From Galeruca laticollis (lineage: Eukaryota; Arthropoda; Insecta; Coleoptera; Chrysomelidae), in NCBI GenBank assembly GCA_963921935.1, contig OY998178.1, forward strand, positions 45,066,951 to 45,130,950: a DNA stretch of 64,000 bases, given 5' to 3'. The notes beneath the pieces were generated by a model that was not told the DNA's origin, did no database searches, and saw nothing but the letters and a program-made list of their open reading frames with translations. The first letter of the stretch is position 1; every line of letters starts with the position of its first letter. The position numbers were made by a program, and so were the translations under genes. Shown here piece after piece: positions 55,134 to 64,000 of the stretch.

Positions 55134-57319
55134 TACTCGATAGTCGAAATTGTGTAGAGTGAGTCAGAGCTATCTAATCAACACTTTGGTTAAAGCGCAG
55201 TTGCCATATGTATTCTAGAGAGAAATGCTGTATTTTATAAATACACTTCAAATCCATTGTGTCAATATTTCAGGTACAAAAGATGCAATGTAATTAAGTC
55301 AATACCAATTTAATATATTTATTTCAAATTTCAAGCAGACTAATAATAATTAGTTTACTTGAAATGTGACATAAAGTGTTTATGTATATTTCTTGAACGC
55401 AAAGTTTGTTGTGAAAAACTCGCCGATTTGACAATGTTGGAGAGTCGCTTCAATGTTCCGGCTTTGAGAACGAGATAGATAGATCGAGCTACGCGAATGA
55501 GACAGTGATAGTAAACAGTTATGTGAGGTGTTTATTCTCTTCATGAGCGTAACATCAGTATTTGTGTTGTGGTTTTGTGTGATAAATCGGTTATTATTGG
55601 TATTTATTGTAATATTTATATCGGTATATTTAGTGACAATAATGGCGGAGTGTAGCGGTGTTGGCGATAAAAAACGGCGTCGTAACAATTTAATTCGGGA
55701 AGAAAAAGTCCTCATATTAAATGTGTACGAAGGACTGCGTGCCATGGACAAACAGTTGGGTGTTAGTGACGCTGTGATTAAGTGCAGTTATTTAACTAAA
55801 GTTTCTGAGAGTACTATATACAATATTCTAAAGAAATCGCGGGACGGATCTTTGACAAGAGAACGAGGTGAAAACTGTAAACCGGAAAGTAGGGGAAGAA
55901 AGAAAATTGTTTTGGACGACCAAACACGGAATGCTATACGTAGGGAAATACATTCTTTTTATTTTAGGAATGAAATCCCCTCGGTAGCTAAATTGAACAA
56001 GGTAATAGAAGCTGATGATACTTTACCAAACATCAGTGATAAAGTTTTGAGACGAACTTTAAAATTAATGAATTTTCGTTACCAAACAAGAAGTAGAAAC
56101 AGTGCCTTAATTGAACGAAATGACATTGTGGAATGGAGGAGAAATTATTTAAAACAGATACGACAGTTTCGTAACGAAGGACGGCACATATATTATCTTG
56201 ACGAAACATGGTTAAATGAAGGCCACACTGTGTCAAAAGTGTGGCAAGACATGAATATACGAAGCAATCGACAAGCCTTTATGGAGGGTTTCTCTTCCGG
56301 TTTAAAAGCTCCCTCTGGGAAAGGACGTCGACTGATTATCACTCACATTGGCAGCGAGGAAGGATTTGTAGAAGGTGGATTACTAAGTTTTCAGTCCAAA
56401 AAAACTGTCGATTACCATGAAGAGATGGATGGTAACCGGTTTGAAACATGATTTAGATCAATTTTAACAAAGGTAACTCCTGGTTCAGTGATAGTTATGG
56501 ATAATGCTTCATACCACTCTCGTCGACTGGAGCAAATACCTACTTCAGCTAGCCGCAAGAGGGTTATAATTGATTGGTTAGAGAGTAAAAGCATTCTGCA
56601 CAACGAGGCAATGCTAAAAGTTGAATTATTATCTCTCGTACGGAAACATAAAAGCAGTTATATTAAGTACGTTGTCGATGAAATGGCGAAAGATTTCAAC
56701 GTCTCAGTTGTTAGACTTCCTCCCTACCACTGTGAGTTAAACCCCATCGAGCTGGTTTGGGCCCAAGTGAAAAATTATGTTGCGAGAAAAAACAGTACAT
56801 TCAAAATGGCTGACGTTGAGAAACTGTTTGACGAGGCGCTGCATACCGTTACTGCTGAGAGTTGGCGTAAATGTATTCAACACGTATTAAAAGAAGAAAT
56901 AAAGTTTTGGGATTTAGACATACGTGTAGAAGTAATGACGGAACCACTCATTATCGATATAGGAGGAGAAAGCGATGATTCTGAGGAGTCGTCAGGGAGT
57001 GATACCGCTTCCAGTTAGTCAGACATTTTACAAGTGACCTCGCAACATACCTATACTTATTGGTAATTTATTTTGGTCTTGACAAACAACTTTTTTTTAG
57101 TTTTAGTAGTAGTAAGTTGGAATTGACTTTTAAACATTTTTTTATTTTGTTTTAACTTACTTATGAACAACTTGTGATAAGTTATTATTTCAAATGTTAA
57201 AAATTGAAATTCCAGATATTTCAGTATTCGCACCCTTAAACTATGATACGCTCATGGAGTTCACTTTAAATCGGTAGATAACCGATGACGTCACTTTACA
57301 CAATTTCGACTATCGAGTA
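55134..57319 (+). mobile_element. IS630/Tc1-mariner element of DD82E type, nested insertion
   Basis: The ends TACTCGATAGTCGAAATTGT and its inverse close a 2186-bp block, with TA at both edges (55132-55133, 57320-57321). About 30 bases of inverted repeat are visible. One transposase gene fills the middle. It sits inside the 6.1-kb structure and is therefore the younger of the two. Confidence 0.9.
55642..57018 (+). pseudogene. DD82E-type transposase, one premature stop
   Basis: Transposase of the IS630/Tc1-mariner superfamily. I start it at Met 55642 (MAECSGVGDKKRRR), since upstream codons are hydrophobic and unlike the family; an in-frame start at 55528 also exists. An N-terminal helix-turn-helix region (YLTKVSESTIYNILKKS) is followed by a GRKKIVLDDQTRNAIRREI linker. 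Catalytic residues: YYLDETWLNEGH (first Asp), VIVMDNASYHSR (second Asp) and HCELNPIELVWAQVKNYV (Glu). The spacing between the second Asp and the Glu is 82 residues, which I recall as the signature of the group named Sailor (DD82E). The only defect is TGA at 56449-56451, at a position where Trp (TGG) fits the family. An acidic Ser-rich tail ends the protein. Confidence 0.9.
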
Positions 57320-57321
57320 TA

Positions 57322-57969
57322 GTTAATTAGATAAGTATATGCCACAGAGGGATGTTAGTCCCTATTTTTGTGTGAATAGAAAAAAGTAAAATAAGTAATA
57401 AAATATTTTAAATTGACTTGTTGGGATACAAATTTGGACTATTACGGTGTTAGTCAGAATTATATACAATTTCAGTACATAATTAGGAAATAATTACCAT
57501 ATGTTTATTTTTTCATCTAATCTGAAATTAATCAATGAATGTTTTTATATGTTACAGACTGTACCTGCAATTCTGACATTGAAACTCCACCAGAAAAAAT
57601 GAAACACATACCTATTTAATATTTATGTAATAAATGCTTTACACTATTAATAAAGAAGATAATATGAAGCTAATATCTAATATTTTTGGCCATTGTACGT
57701 GTCATAATGCCCCAATATTTTTGAATTTGTCTCAGAGATTTTAAGTTTAATTGAAAAACCATCAAGCAAATAAATAATGAAATAAAAAATGTTCTATTGC
57801 AATTGTTTATTGAATATTCATAACAAATGACCAGCAAGGGATTTACTAGCTAATTTTTTAGAAGCACTCTTCTTCTTTTTGACTTATTTTTAATCTGAAT
57901 ACAATGTATCATTTAATAATTTTATTTTTCAATTTATGACAATCGAGTATATTTAGAACTAAATTTTCT
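57322..57969. other. Interior of the 6.1-kb structure, no gene seen
   Basis: AT-rich. A short open piece near 57555 (TDCTCNSDIETPP) might be an exon scrap, but no more than that. Confidence 0.3.
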
Positions 57970-58105
57970 TCACACATTTTTTTGACATAAAAATCTGGTT
58001 TTAATGAGCCACTGCCTCCTTCTTTCAGGATCTTTTGGAAAGTGTTTCATAATAAACCTCTTTCCTTGCAGAATTACTGCAATTTACATCAGCACAGCCA
58101 GGCAT
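57970..58105 (-). pseudogene. THAP-domain fragment
   Basis: From a Met at 58105 on the minus strand the frame reads MPGCADVNCSNSARK; after a one-base shift it continues RFIMKHFPKDPERRRQWLIK. This is a THAP zinc finger: M-P-x-C-x4-C-x-N, then f..FPkdp..R..Wl. THAP domains bind DNA and occur in P-element-like transposases and in many insect proteins. The later Cys/His ligands and the AVPF box are not seen; an end at 57970 or an intron follows. It starts about 480 bases inside the right arm and points inward. Confidence 0.72.
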
Positions 58106-58480
58106 TGTCCTATTAAAAATAGAAACAAAATACTTTTTAAAAGACTTTAATTCTTATGCAACGTTTTATAAATCTAAGAGGTTTTAGAAATAACAAGAAA
58201 CAACTGGTAAAACTCGAGAATACATTTATGTTTTAATTTAATCGATGAATTCAATGTCTAAAACTATGCTCAAAATCCACTGTAAGAACCAAGGAAATTT
58301 GGTTATAAAAAGGCAAATATTGATATTTATTTGAATATTTTGTTACTCCAAACCATATATAAATAAGTCTTCAGTCCAGAATTTTAATAAATAGCACTTA
58401 AACACCAAATTTTGCACAAAAACTTTCAAAAACCAAAAACTGTGGTAAGAACACAATAGAACCAAATGGTAAATAAACAA
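58106..58480. other. Interior of the 6.1-kb structure, no gene seen
   Basis: AT-rich; probably upstream sequence of the THAP fragment. Confidence 0.35.
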
Positions 58481-59075
58481 ACATTTAGCAAACTAATGGC
58501 GGCCGATACCACGTGACATAGGTAACCAATCACTAGGACGACCATAATTGTCGCCACTGTCTTGTATATAGTCACTGTACTGCCAGCATGCCTCGATAGC
58601 TATCCTTGTCGCATTTACGGATGCGCGTAAGACTTTTTATTGCGCTTATTTACAAACTTTATTAACGCCTGGTAATTGTTTATAACCCGCAAAATCGTCT
58701 GGCAATTTGCAGGTATTATTGAAATAACTTAATAAATACGTGGTATAAATTTCAGATTACAGAAGAATATTTTTTGATAATTTAAAAAAATAATTTTGAA
58801 GTCGTTTGGCAATCCTTAATAACCGACAAAAACGTCTGGGATTTTTCTTTTTGAATTCTAGAAATAATAAATTGAAAGATTAAAAAAATTCAAGTTGCCA
58901 AAAATATATTTTTTTGATTTTTTTTTGCAAATGTTACATGCTGCGCAGTAGCAAAATAACCGATAATTCTGTAAATGACCGTCAGGACTGGATTCGCCAA
59001 TTGACGAAATTGTATTTTTTCGCAATTTCAGCATGCCTAAAGAACCTTCCCAAGATTCGTCATCAGCTCTTGGAC

Positions 59076-59869
59076 TATTTGCAACACTCCAATCGTTAAA
59101 GGTAGTAGGACAATATTATTCCAATATTTGAAACGTTTAGTTCTTCGTCTTCATAAATAAGTGATTAACAATAAAACTTTCGTTGAGAACTCAAATAGTT
59201 ACAAAAAAATGGTCTCCTCATAAGATCTCAAAATGAAATGATAATTCATTAGAAAATAGCTCGATATATTTTTAAATTTAACATGATGTAGTATATAGCT
59301 CAGTTCTTGAAAATATTAAAATGCGTTCAAGGAAACTTTATTTGTAAAAATACTTCAATGAATGGAACAAAAATATTTGAGAACGTGTTTTTGGGGGATG
59401 AATAATAACAGTATTCAAAAGAATTTATTGTAATTACAAGGTCATTGTAAATACGTTGAACAAATATCAATAATACACTAAACATTGTTAACTATCATCA
59501 ATTGTTTGAGGTGGACATCTTTGACGTCAATACATTTTTATATCGAATGAACTAACTATTTAAAAAATAATTAACATTTATAAATAAATTTGCAACATTT
59601 ACTATTTTGTTTGAGAACGCATTTATCTATTATAAACTATTGCTTCATATGAGTCCTAAAAATGGAAAATTCATATGCTGGTGCCGACGTGTGGTCACCA
59701 AGTATATTGACCACCTTACACAATCCAATGTGGTAACGTTGTCACTCAAAAAATACCAACTCTCATTTTGTAAACCCTGTTTTTCACGTACCACACAGTC
59801 GAAAATTGTTTGGGAATCATCATAACTACACTCATACTCGTACATGTAAACATTATTGTAATATATATT
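59076..59869. other. No gene seen
   Basis: AT-rich. The opposing frames at 59607-59881 have no known motif. Confidence 0.35.
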
Positions 59870-60410
59870 ATTGGCTGGCAATTGCCAGGAATGCCACTAT
59901 TAAGTTGATAAAGCTATGGAAAGACACTGCACTCTCTAGAAACAACAAACTGAAGTTTTTAAACACCCTAATATTTCCAACCGCCACGTATGCATCAAAG
60001 ACGTGGATATTAAAAATCTCAAACTGGAATAAAATCGAAGCGTTTGAGATGTGGGCTTATAGAAGAATACGCAGAATACCCTGGATCCAACCTCATATGA
60101 ATGTATCGATAATGAAAGAACTCAAGGCCCCAAAGTAACAAATATATTATCGACAAGAATCAGTCTATCATATCTCAAGTATTTTGTGCATATTTAAAGA
60201 AAACGAGCGGCTTGAAAAAACTTATAATAAAGGGAAATATTCAAGGAAAGAGAACAAGTGCTAGCTCGGTGAGTTAATGGGTAGATTAGATGAAGGCAAT
60301 TATCCACCACGGATTGCATGAATCCACAGAAGCGGCCAGAGATAGAGACGATCCTGGCAATCAGTACATAACGTCACCATCTCCCTGCAGGGACAAAGGA
60401 CTGCAGCCAG
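59870..60410 (+). pseudogene. RTE-like LINE C-terminal fragment
   Basis: The frame (59870-60136) reads IKLIKLWKDTALSRNNKLKF, TLIFPTATYASKTW, then IEAFEMWAYRRIRRIPWIQP, matching the L..iWkd..is...K.rll.tlvfp...Y..E.W and AFEMW.YRR.lrIpW blocks of endonuclease-RT LINEs. More broken codons run on to about 60410. Confidence 0.82.
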
Positions 60411-60473
60411 AGATGTTATTCTTATTATTCCAATATAGTAATTAATTATTTATGTAATCTGTTACTGTTCAAT

Positions 60474-60665
60474 TGAAATGTATGTTTCTTGATGTCATTA
60501 GGACAGACGCTCTGTTTCACATATTTTGTCTTCTTTTGATTTATTCCCAGTTTAAACTGTTTTACATCCTTCTCCAATTTAATTGCAGCTTTTTTTCATT
60601 TCACTATCAGAACTACATCATCTGCGGAAATCATATATTGGCATTCATTATTAGTTTCACGGTTT
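60474..60665 (-). pseudogene. LINE reverse transcriptase block C fragment
   Basis: The minus strand reads MISADDVVLIVK, a stop, then KAAIKLEKDVKQFKLGINQK and KTKYV. This is RT block C (usual Y-A-D-D, here S-A-D-D) with the following GL.iN..KTk.m helix of endonuclease-RT LINEs. It faces the plus-strand LINE piece ending near 60410. Confidence 0.72.
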
Positions 60666-60680
60666 TTAATTGAGAATTTA

Positions 60681-60730
60681 TCGTTCTTTTGATCACTGTA
60701 AGTTATCGTTCTTTTGATCACTGTAAGTTA
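60681..60730 (+). repeat. 24-bp tandem duplication
   Basis: The unit containing TCGTTCTTTTGATCACTGTA occurs twice in direct succession. Confidence 0.85.
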
Positions 60731-60896
60731 AAAAATCCAGTGGGGAGTTCCCTATTGATTTGAAATTATTCGAACTTATATACTCTCCTTATCACTTGTT
60801 TTATCTACCACTAGTTGGACTATTTTGCCGATGTGCCCAATTTGCTTACTAATTACTGTTGCTGTTCATTCTCTCTAAAAGCTTATTCTCAATAGT

Positions 60897-61034
60897 AATA
60901 CAACAAGTGTAATGATGATTATCGAAATACAAATTTCACGAGCGCGTAAGCGCGAGTGTGGTTTCCTAAAACAACAATTTGTTTCGAAAAAGAGAAGACA
61001 TTTTCGATAATCATTAATTACAAGAGTTGTATTT
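60897..61034. repeat. Small foldback element
   Basis: The arms, AATACAAC...AATGATGATTATCGAAA on the left and its near inverse on the right, are about 33 bases and enclose about 70 bases including GCGCGTAAGCGCG. It is a MITE-like hairpin with no coding content. Confidence 0.7.
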
Positions 61035-62270
61035 GTCAAGATTATTTCACGAAAACAATTAAAATTGGGCTATGATGACGTTCGTTGCAAAATTCCATGA
61101 ATTGTTTCTACACGTACTTTTTAGATCGCACGGTATTTTGCGGTATTTCTTCTTTTACTTTCTTTTGAATCTCTTTTAGATCAAACAGACCAAAACGGTT
61201 TTTAGAATTCATTCTTGATACAATAATTCTGACGTTTCTTTATTAATTTGACATTTTCTGTCAGTCACTAGATTTTTAATATCGAATAAAACAACTAATG
61301 ACAACGCGAAACACACAGATAGGAAAATTGCATGTATCCAATCAGGTGCCGAAATACAAAATCGAAAACATGGTGTTTTCAGATATCAATCCTCATATTT
61401 AAACCAATCGAAGGCGCGTATTTTGTATTGAGTGAAATAATCATTAATATTCATGACAATTTCAATAATATTAGTGAATAATTAATAAATAAAGAATCAA
61501 TTTGTACCATTATCAACAACTTACTCCTTACAATTATTACAAATAGATTACTGTTTTTGTTACAAACGTTAAAAGTAATTAATTCTATTGAATATATTGG
61601 AAATAACCTATCGCAAACTAAATCGGCACATTTTAAAAATACCACGTAGAAGTAAAGTAGTCCCATAATAAATTAATTACGAAAAATCGATAATTTTCAT
61701 AAACGAAAGTGATTATGAAAGTATCGTTAATCAAGAAATCAGAATTTAAATTTTAACAATTATTCAGATTCTTCGCGATTATCTCCGTGAGAACATTTCT
61801 CCGTCGTCTTTTCGGTCTCATTGAAATTTATTCCTCTTGTCATATATTAAATGTATAGTTTAATTAGATAAGTGTACAGCCGAACGTTCAATTGCATCAA
61901 ACGATCTAGTAGCTAAAGGCCAAAGTTATACTACAATGTTGTCAGATGTTCAATAAACAACAAAGATATTGAATGTATTCTGAATTTTCAATAGAAATTA
62001 TTATATATTTCGATGTTAATATTCCATACACTAGGTTTCTTGTTATAATAGATTCATGATGCTAACATAATTTAAAATTCCGTTTATATAGATATATTTT
62101 TGTGTGAAAATATACCTACATAAATACTCAGATTTGTTATGTCATTTCGTAGATCTAGTTGCAAATGATGGACGTAAACGAGCTGATCCAATCTCTCTAA
62201 CGTTAGTTAATACCATACTGGAAGATTTTATAAGAAAAAAGAGACTACAATATATAAACATAATTAGTGT
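61035..62270. other. No gene seen
   Basis: AT-rich sequence without recognised frame or repeat. Confidence 0.4.
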
Positions 62271-62520
62271 TTTTAAATGAAACTCAGGGTCTCTAGTTAA
62301 TTCCACAATATAATACAAGTTATTGAAAATTCTAAATTGTTTCGATAAATCAATATCATCGTCAGATATTGATTTATCGAAACAATTGTCAATTTTTTAG
62401 AATTTTCAATAACTTGTATTATATTGTGGAATTAACTAGAGACCTTGAGTTTCATTTAAAAACACTAATATGAGCATATTCCACGAAGTAAGGGTCGAGA
62501 CAGTCAATTTCATAAACATA
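62271..62520. mobile_element. Palindromic Penelope-like 3' ends
   Basis: Two inverted copies (about 62275-62356 and 62368-62460) of the same 3' tail seen at 32240-32345 and 33240-33355 meet around 62360. The outer right part (62455-62520, with ACGAAGTAAGGGTCGAGACA) matches the outer left end of the dimer at 32195-32230 in reverse orientation. No coding part is left. Confidence 0.78.
62333..62365 (-). ncRNA. Hammerhead-like core, partial
   Basis: The minus strand reads CTGACGA, a GATA/TATC hairpin around a loop different from the 32-kb copy, then GAAAC and AATTTAG. The core and stem II are intact, but the GTC cleavage triplet is replaced. The facing plus-strand half (62368-62400) keeps GAAAC, AATT and GTC but has lost CTGACGA. 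Confidence 0.45.
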
Positions 62521-62612
62521 ATTACTAACAAAGTACAAGTAATAGCATACGATCACATAACTATCATAGAAAATCACCAAAAAGAACTAGCGAAGAATAC
62601 GGATTACAACAA

Positions 62613-64000
62613 AAACGATTTTAAAGATTAAAACTAACTTTTCCGCATCTGTGAGAAGCCGTAAACAATAAAATGGTCACTTATATAAACTTCGGGGGAT
62701 GTACCGTGCTAACAAACCGAAATTTCTACAAAAGTACATAACCAAAAATGTATTATATACGGATTTATAGGACCCTTTTAGTACCATAGCACCCGTAGTA
62801 CTAGCTCTTGTGAGTTGAAAAGCAATGAAGTTCATCTATAAGATGCCCTGAATAATATCCAACTATAAAATTGGTCACTTGATTACACTTCGGAGGCTGT
62901 ATCGTGCTAACAAACTGAAAATTCTCCAAACATGACAAAAATTTGGTACTTCAAGTACCATAACACCCGTGGTACTGGTTCCAGTGAGCTGAATATCAAT
63001 AAGGTTCAACAGTGAGACGCCCTGAACAATATCCAATCGTAAAATTGGTCACTTGTATACACTCTGGAGGCTGCATCGTGCTAACAAATTGAAATTTCTC
63101 CAAAAATGTCGTACTTCAATTACTACAGTACCCATTGTTCTCGCTCTGGTCAACTGAAAATCAAGAGTGTTCATTTGTGAGATGTCCTGAACAATCATAA
63201 AATTGGTGACTTGTTGCACTCCGGAGGCTGTATCGTGCTAACAAGACACGTTACGAAAAGTGGTCGACGACAATGACGACGACATACACACAGGATTTTA
63301 CTTTTCTGCCTAACCAATCTAATATGCGAGAAAAGTATTGGTTTACCCCAAAAAAAGTTGGAATTATGGATTTTTTTACGTTTTCCACCAAGAACAACAC
63401 GAAAAAACGGTTTTTAGAAAAAAAGCCTGTGTGTATGACGTCGTCGGCCACGTTTCGTAACATGATCTTGTTAGCACGATACAGCCTCCGGAGTGCAACA
63501 AGTCACCAATTTTATGATTGAATGTTGTTCAGGACATCTCACAGATGAACCCTACTGATTTTCAGCTCACCAGATCCAGTACAACGGGTGCTATGGTACT
63601 AAAAGTATGACATTTTTGGAGAAATGTAAGTTTGTTAGCACGAAACAGTCTCCGCAGTGAAACAAGTCACCAATTTTATGATTGAATATTATTCAGGACA
63701 TCTCACAGATGAACCCTACTGATTTTCAGCTCATTAGATCCAGTACAACGGATGGTGTGGTACTTCTAGTACCAAATTTTAGACCTTTTTGGAGAATTTT
63801 CAGTTTGTTAGCACGATACAGCCTCTGGAGTGTCTACAATTTTAGGATTGGATATCGTTCAAGGCGTCATATAGATGAACTTTATTGATTTTCAGTTCAC
63901 TGGAGTACAACGGGTGCTATGGCTGGAAGTGCTACCTTTTTGATTATTTTTGGAGAAATTTCGGTTTGTTAGCACGATACATCCTCCGAACTGTATACAA
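62613..64000. repeat. Satellite-bearing unit, copy C, palindromic
   Basis: From the head (AAACGATTTTAAAGATTAAA, first-monomer variant CTTCGGGGGATG) the array runs forward to about 63250. It then meets an inverted tail (from ACTTTTCTGCCTAACC, about 63299, to the ACGTCGTCG box near 63443), and monomers continue in reverse orientation to the window end, with inverse CCGGAGTG boxes near 63490, 63655 and 63830. Boxes in the forward half lie near 62691, 62889, 63066 and 63220. The unit continues beyond the window. Confidence 0.85.

Larger units (their letters stand above)
52979..59075. mobile_element. 6.1-kb structure with about 490-bp inverted repeats
   Basis: The left arm (52979-53463) and right arm (58585-59075) are inverse copies over nearly 490 bases, including TGGGAAGGTTCTTTAGGC near each end and ACTATCGAGGCATGCTG at each inner edge. 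TA stands at both outer edges (52977-52978, 59076-59077). A second inverse pair lies inside (about 54718-54800 and 58480-58583, with GTGACTATATACAAGACAGT). On the right the two parts are contiguous; on the left they are separated by 1.25 kb holding a gene. So the right end looks like an inverted copy of the left end with that gene deleted. It lies 12 bases right of the Harbinger's target duplication. Confidence 0.75.

Noticed and set aside
62613..64000. Protein frames at 63251-63521
   Set aside because: Both lie in the inverted tail module of the satellite unit and repeat in related form at 27314-27542; they are repeat by-products.

Overview
This 64-kb window looks like repeat-dense, AT-rich nuclear DNA of an arthropod, most likely an insect; a beetle is plausible but not shown. 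The evidence is the mix of elements: piggyBac, IS630/Tc1-type transposons with an insect-type N-terminal domain, PIF/Harbinger with a MADF partner gene, R1-clade, Jockey/CR1-like and RTE-like LINEs, a Penelope-like element, and Ty3/Gypsy pol. I found no convincing host gene, no rRNA gene, no intact tRNA gene and no CRISPR array. Almost every coding stretch belongs to a mobile element, and nearly all are broken.

Layout. 0.5-3.7 kb: a piggyBac relic split by a 1.55-kb inverted-repeat insertion that contains an LTR-like block and a tRNA-Lys-type primer site. 5.8-6.8 kb: the 3' end of a Ty3/Gypsy element on the minus strand (integrase tail, remnant of a macro domain, CCCH zinc finger, polypurine tract, LTR). 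6.8-9.0 kb: R1-type LINE. 9.8 kb: hAT fragment. 11.4-13.5 kb: an inverted-repeat element filled with a 165-bp satellite. 14.3-17.5 kb: FLYWCH-type MULE, then a pogo/Tigger relic. 19.4-21.0 kb: Tc1-like relic. 21.8-24.6 kb: RTE-like fragments in both orientations. 25.3-26.0 kb: Harbinger deletion derivative. 26.3-29.6 kb: two copies of a second satellite-bearing unit (about 173-bp monomer) with a fixed head and tail. 30.7 kb: solo LTR of the 5.8-kb Gypsy type. 32.2-33.4 kb: Penelope-like inverted dimer with a GIY-YIG domain and hammerhead-ribozyme-like cores. 33.7-37.1 kb: LINE relics. 37.9-40.3 kb: complete Tc1-like transposon with 439-bp inverted repeats and a probable intron. 40.3-41.3 kb: Gypsy pol. 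41.4-43.3 kb: inverted-repeat element with a cysteine-rich CXC tail. 44.6-49.3 kb: LINE fragments around an 808-codon R1-type reading frame, the best-preserved reverse transcriptase here. 50.6-53.0 kb: full-length Harbinger with two genes in interleaved order. 53.0-59.1 kb: a 6.1-kb structure with about 490-bp inverted repeats, carrying a CXC-family-like protein fragment and a THAP-domain fragment, with a DD82E IS630-type transposon inserted inside. 59.9-62.5 kb: LINE and Penelope fragments. 62.6-64.0 kb: a palindromic copy of the second satellite-bearing unit.

How the pieces relate. Nesting gives relative ages: the LTR-like insertion is younger than the piggyBac, the DD82E element is younger than the 6.1-kb structure, and the Tc1-like element abuts Gypsy integrase at a TA site. 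The most unusual observation is the macro-domain plus CCCH-finger coding sequence in the 3' accessory position of the Gypsy element. All calls are by eye; family names rest on motifs and memory of the families, not on searches.
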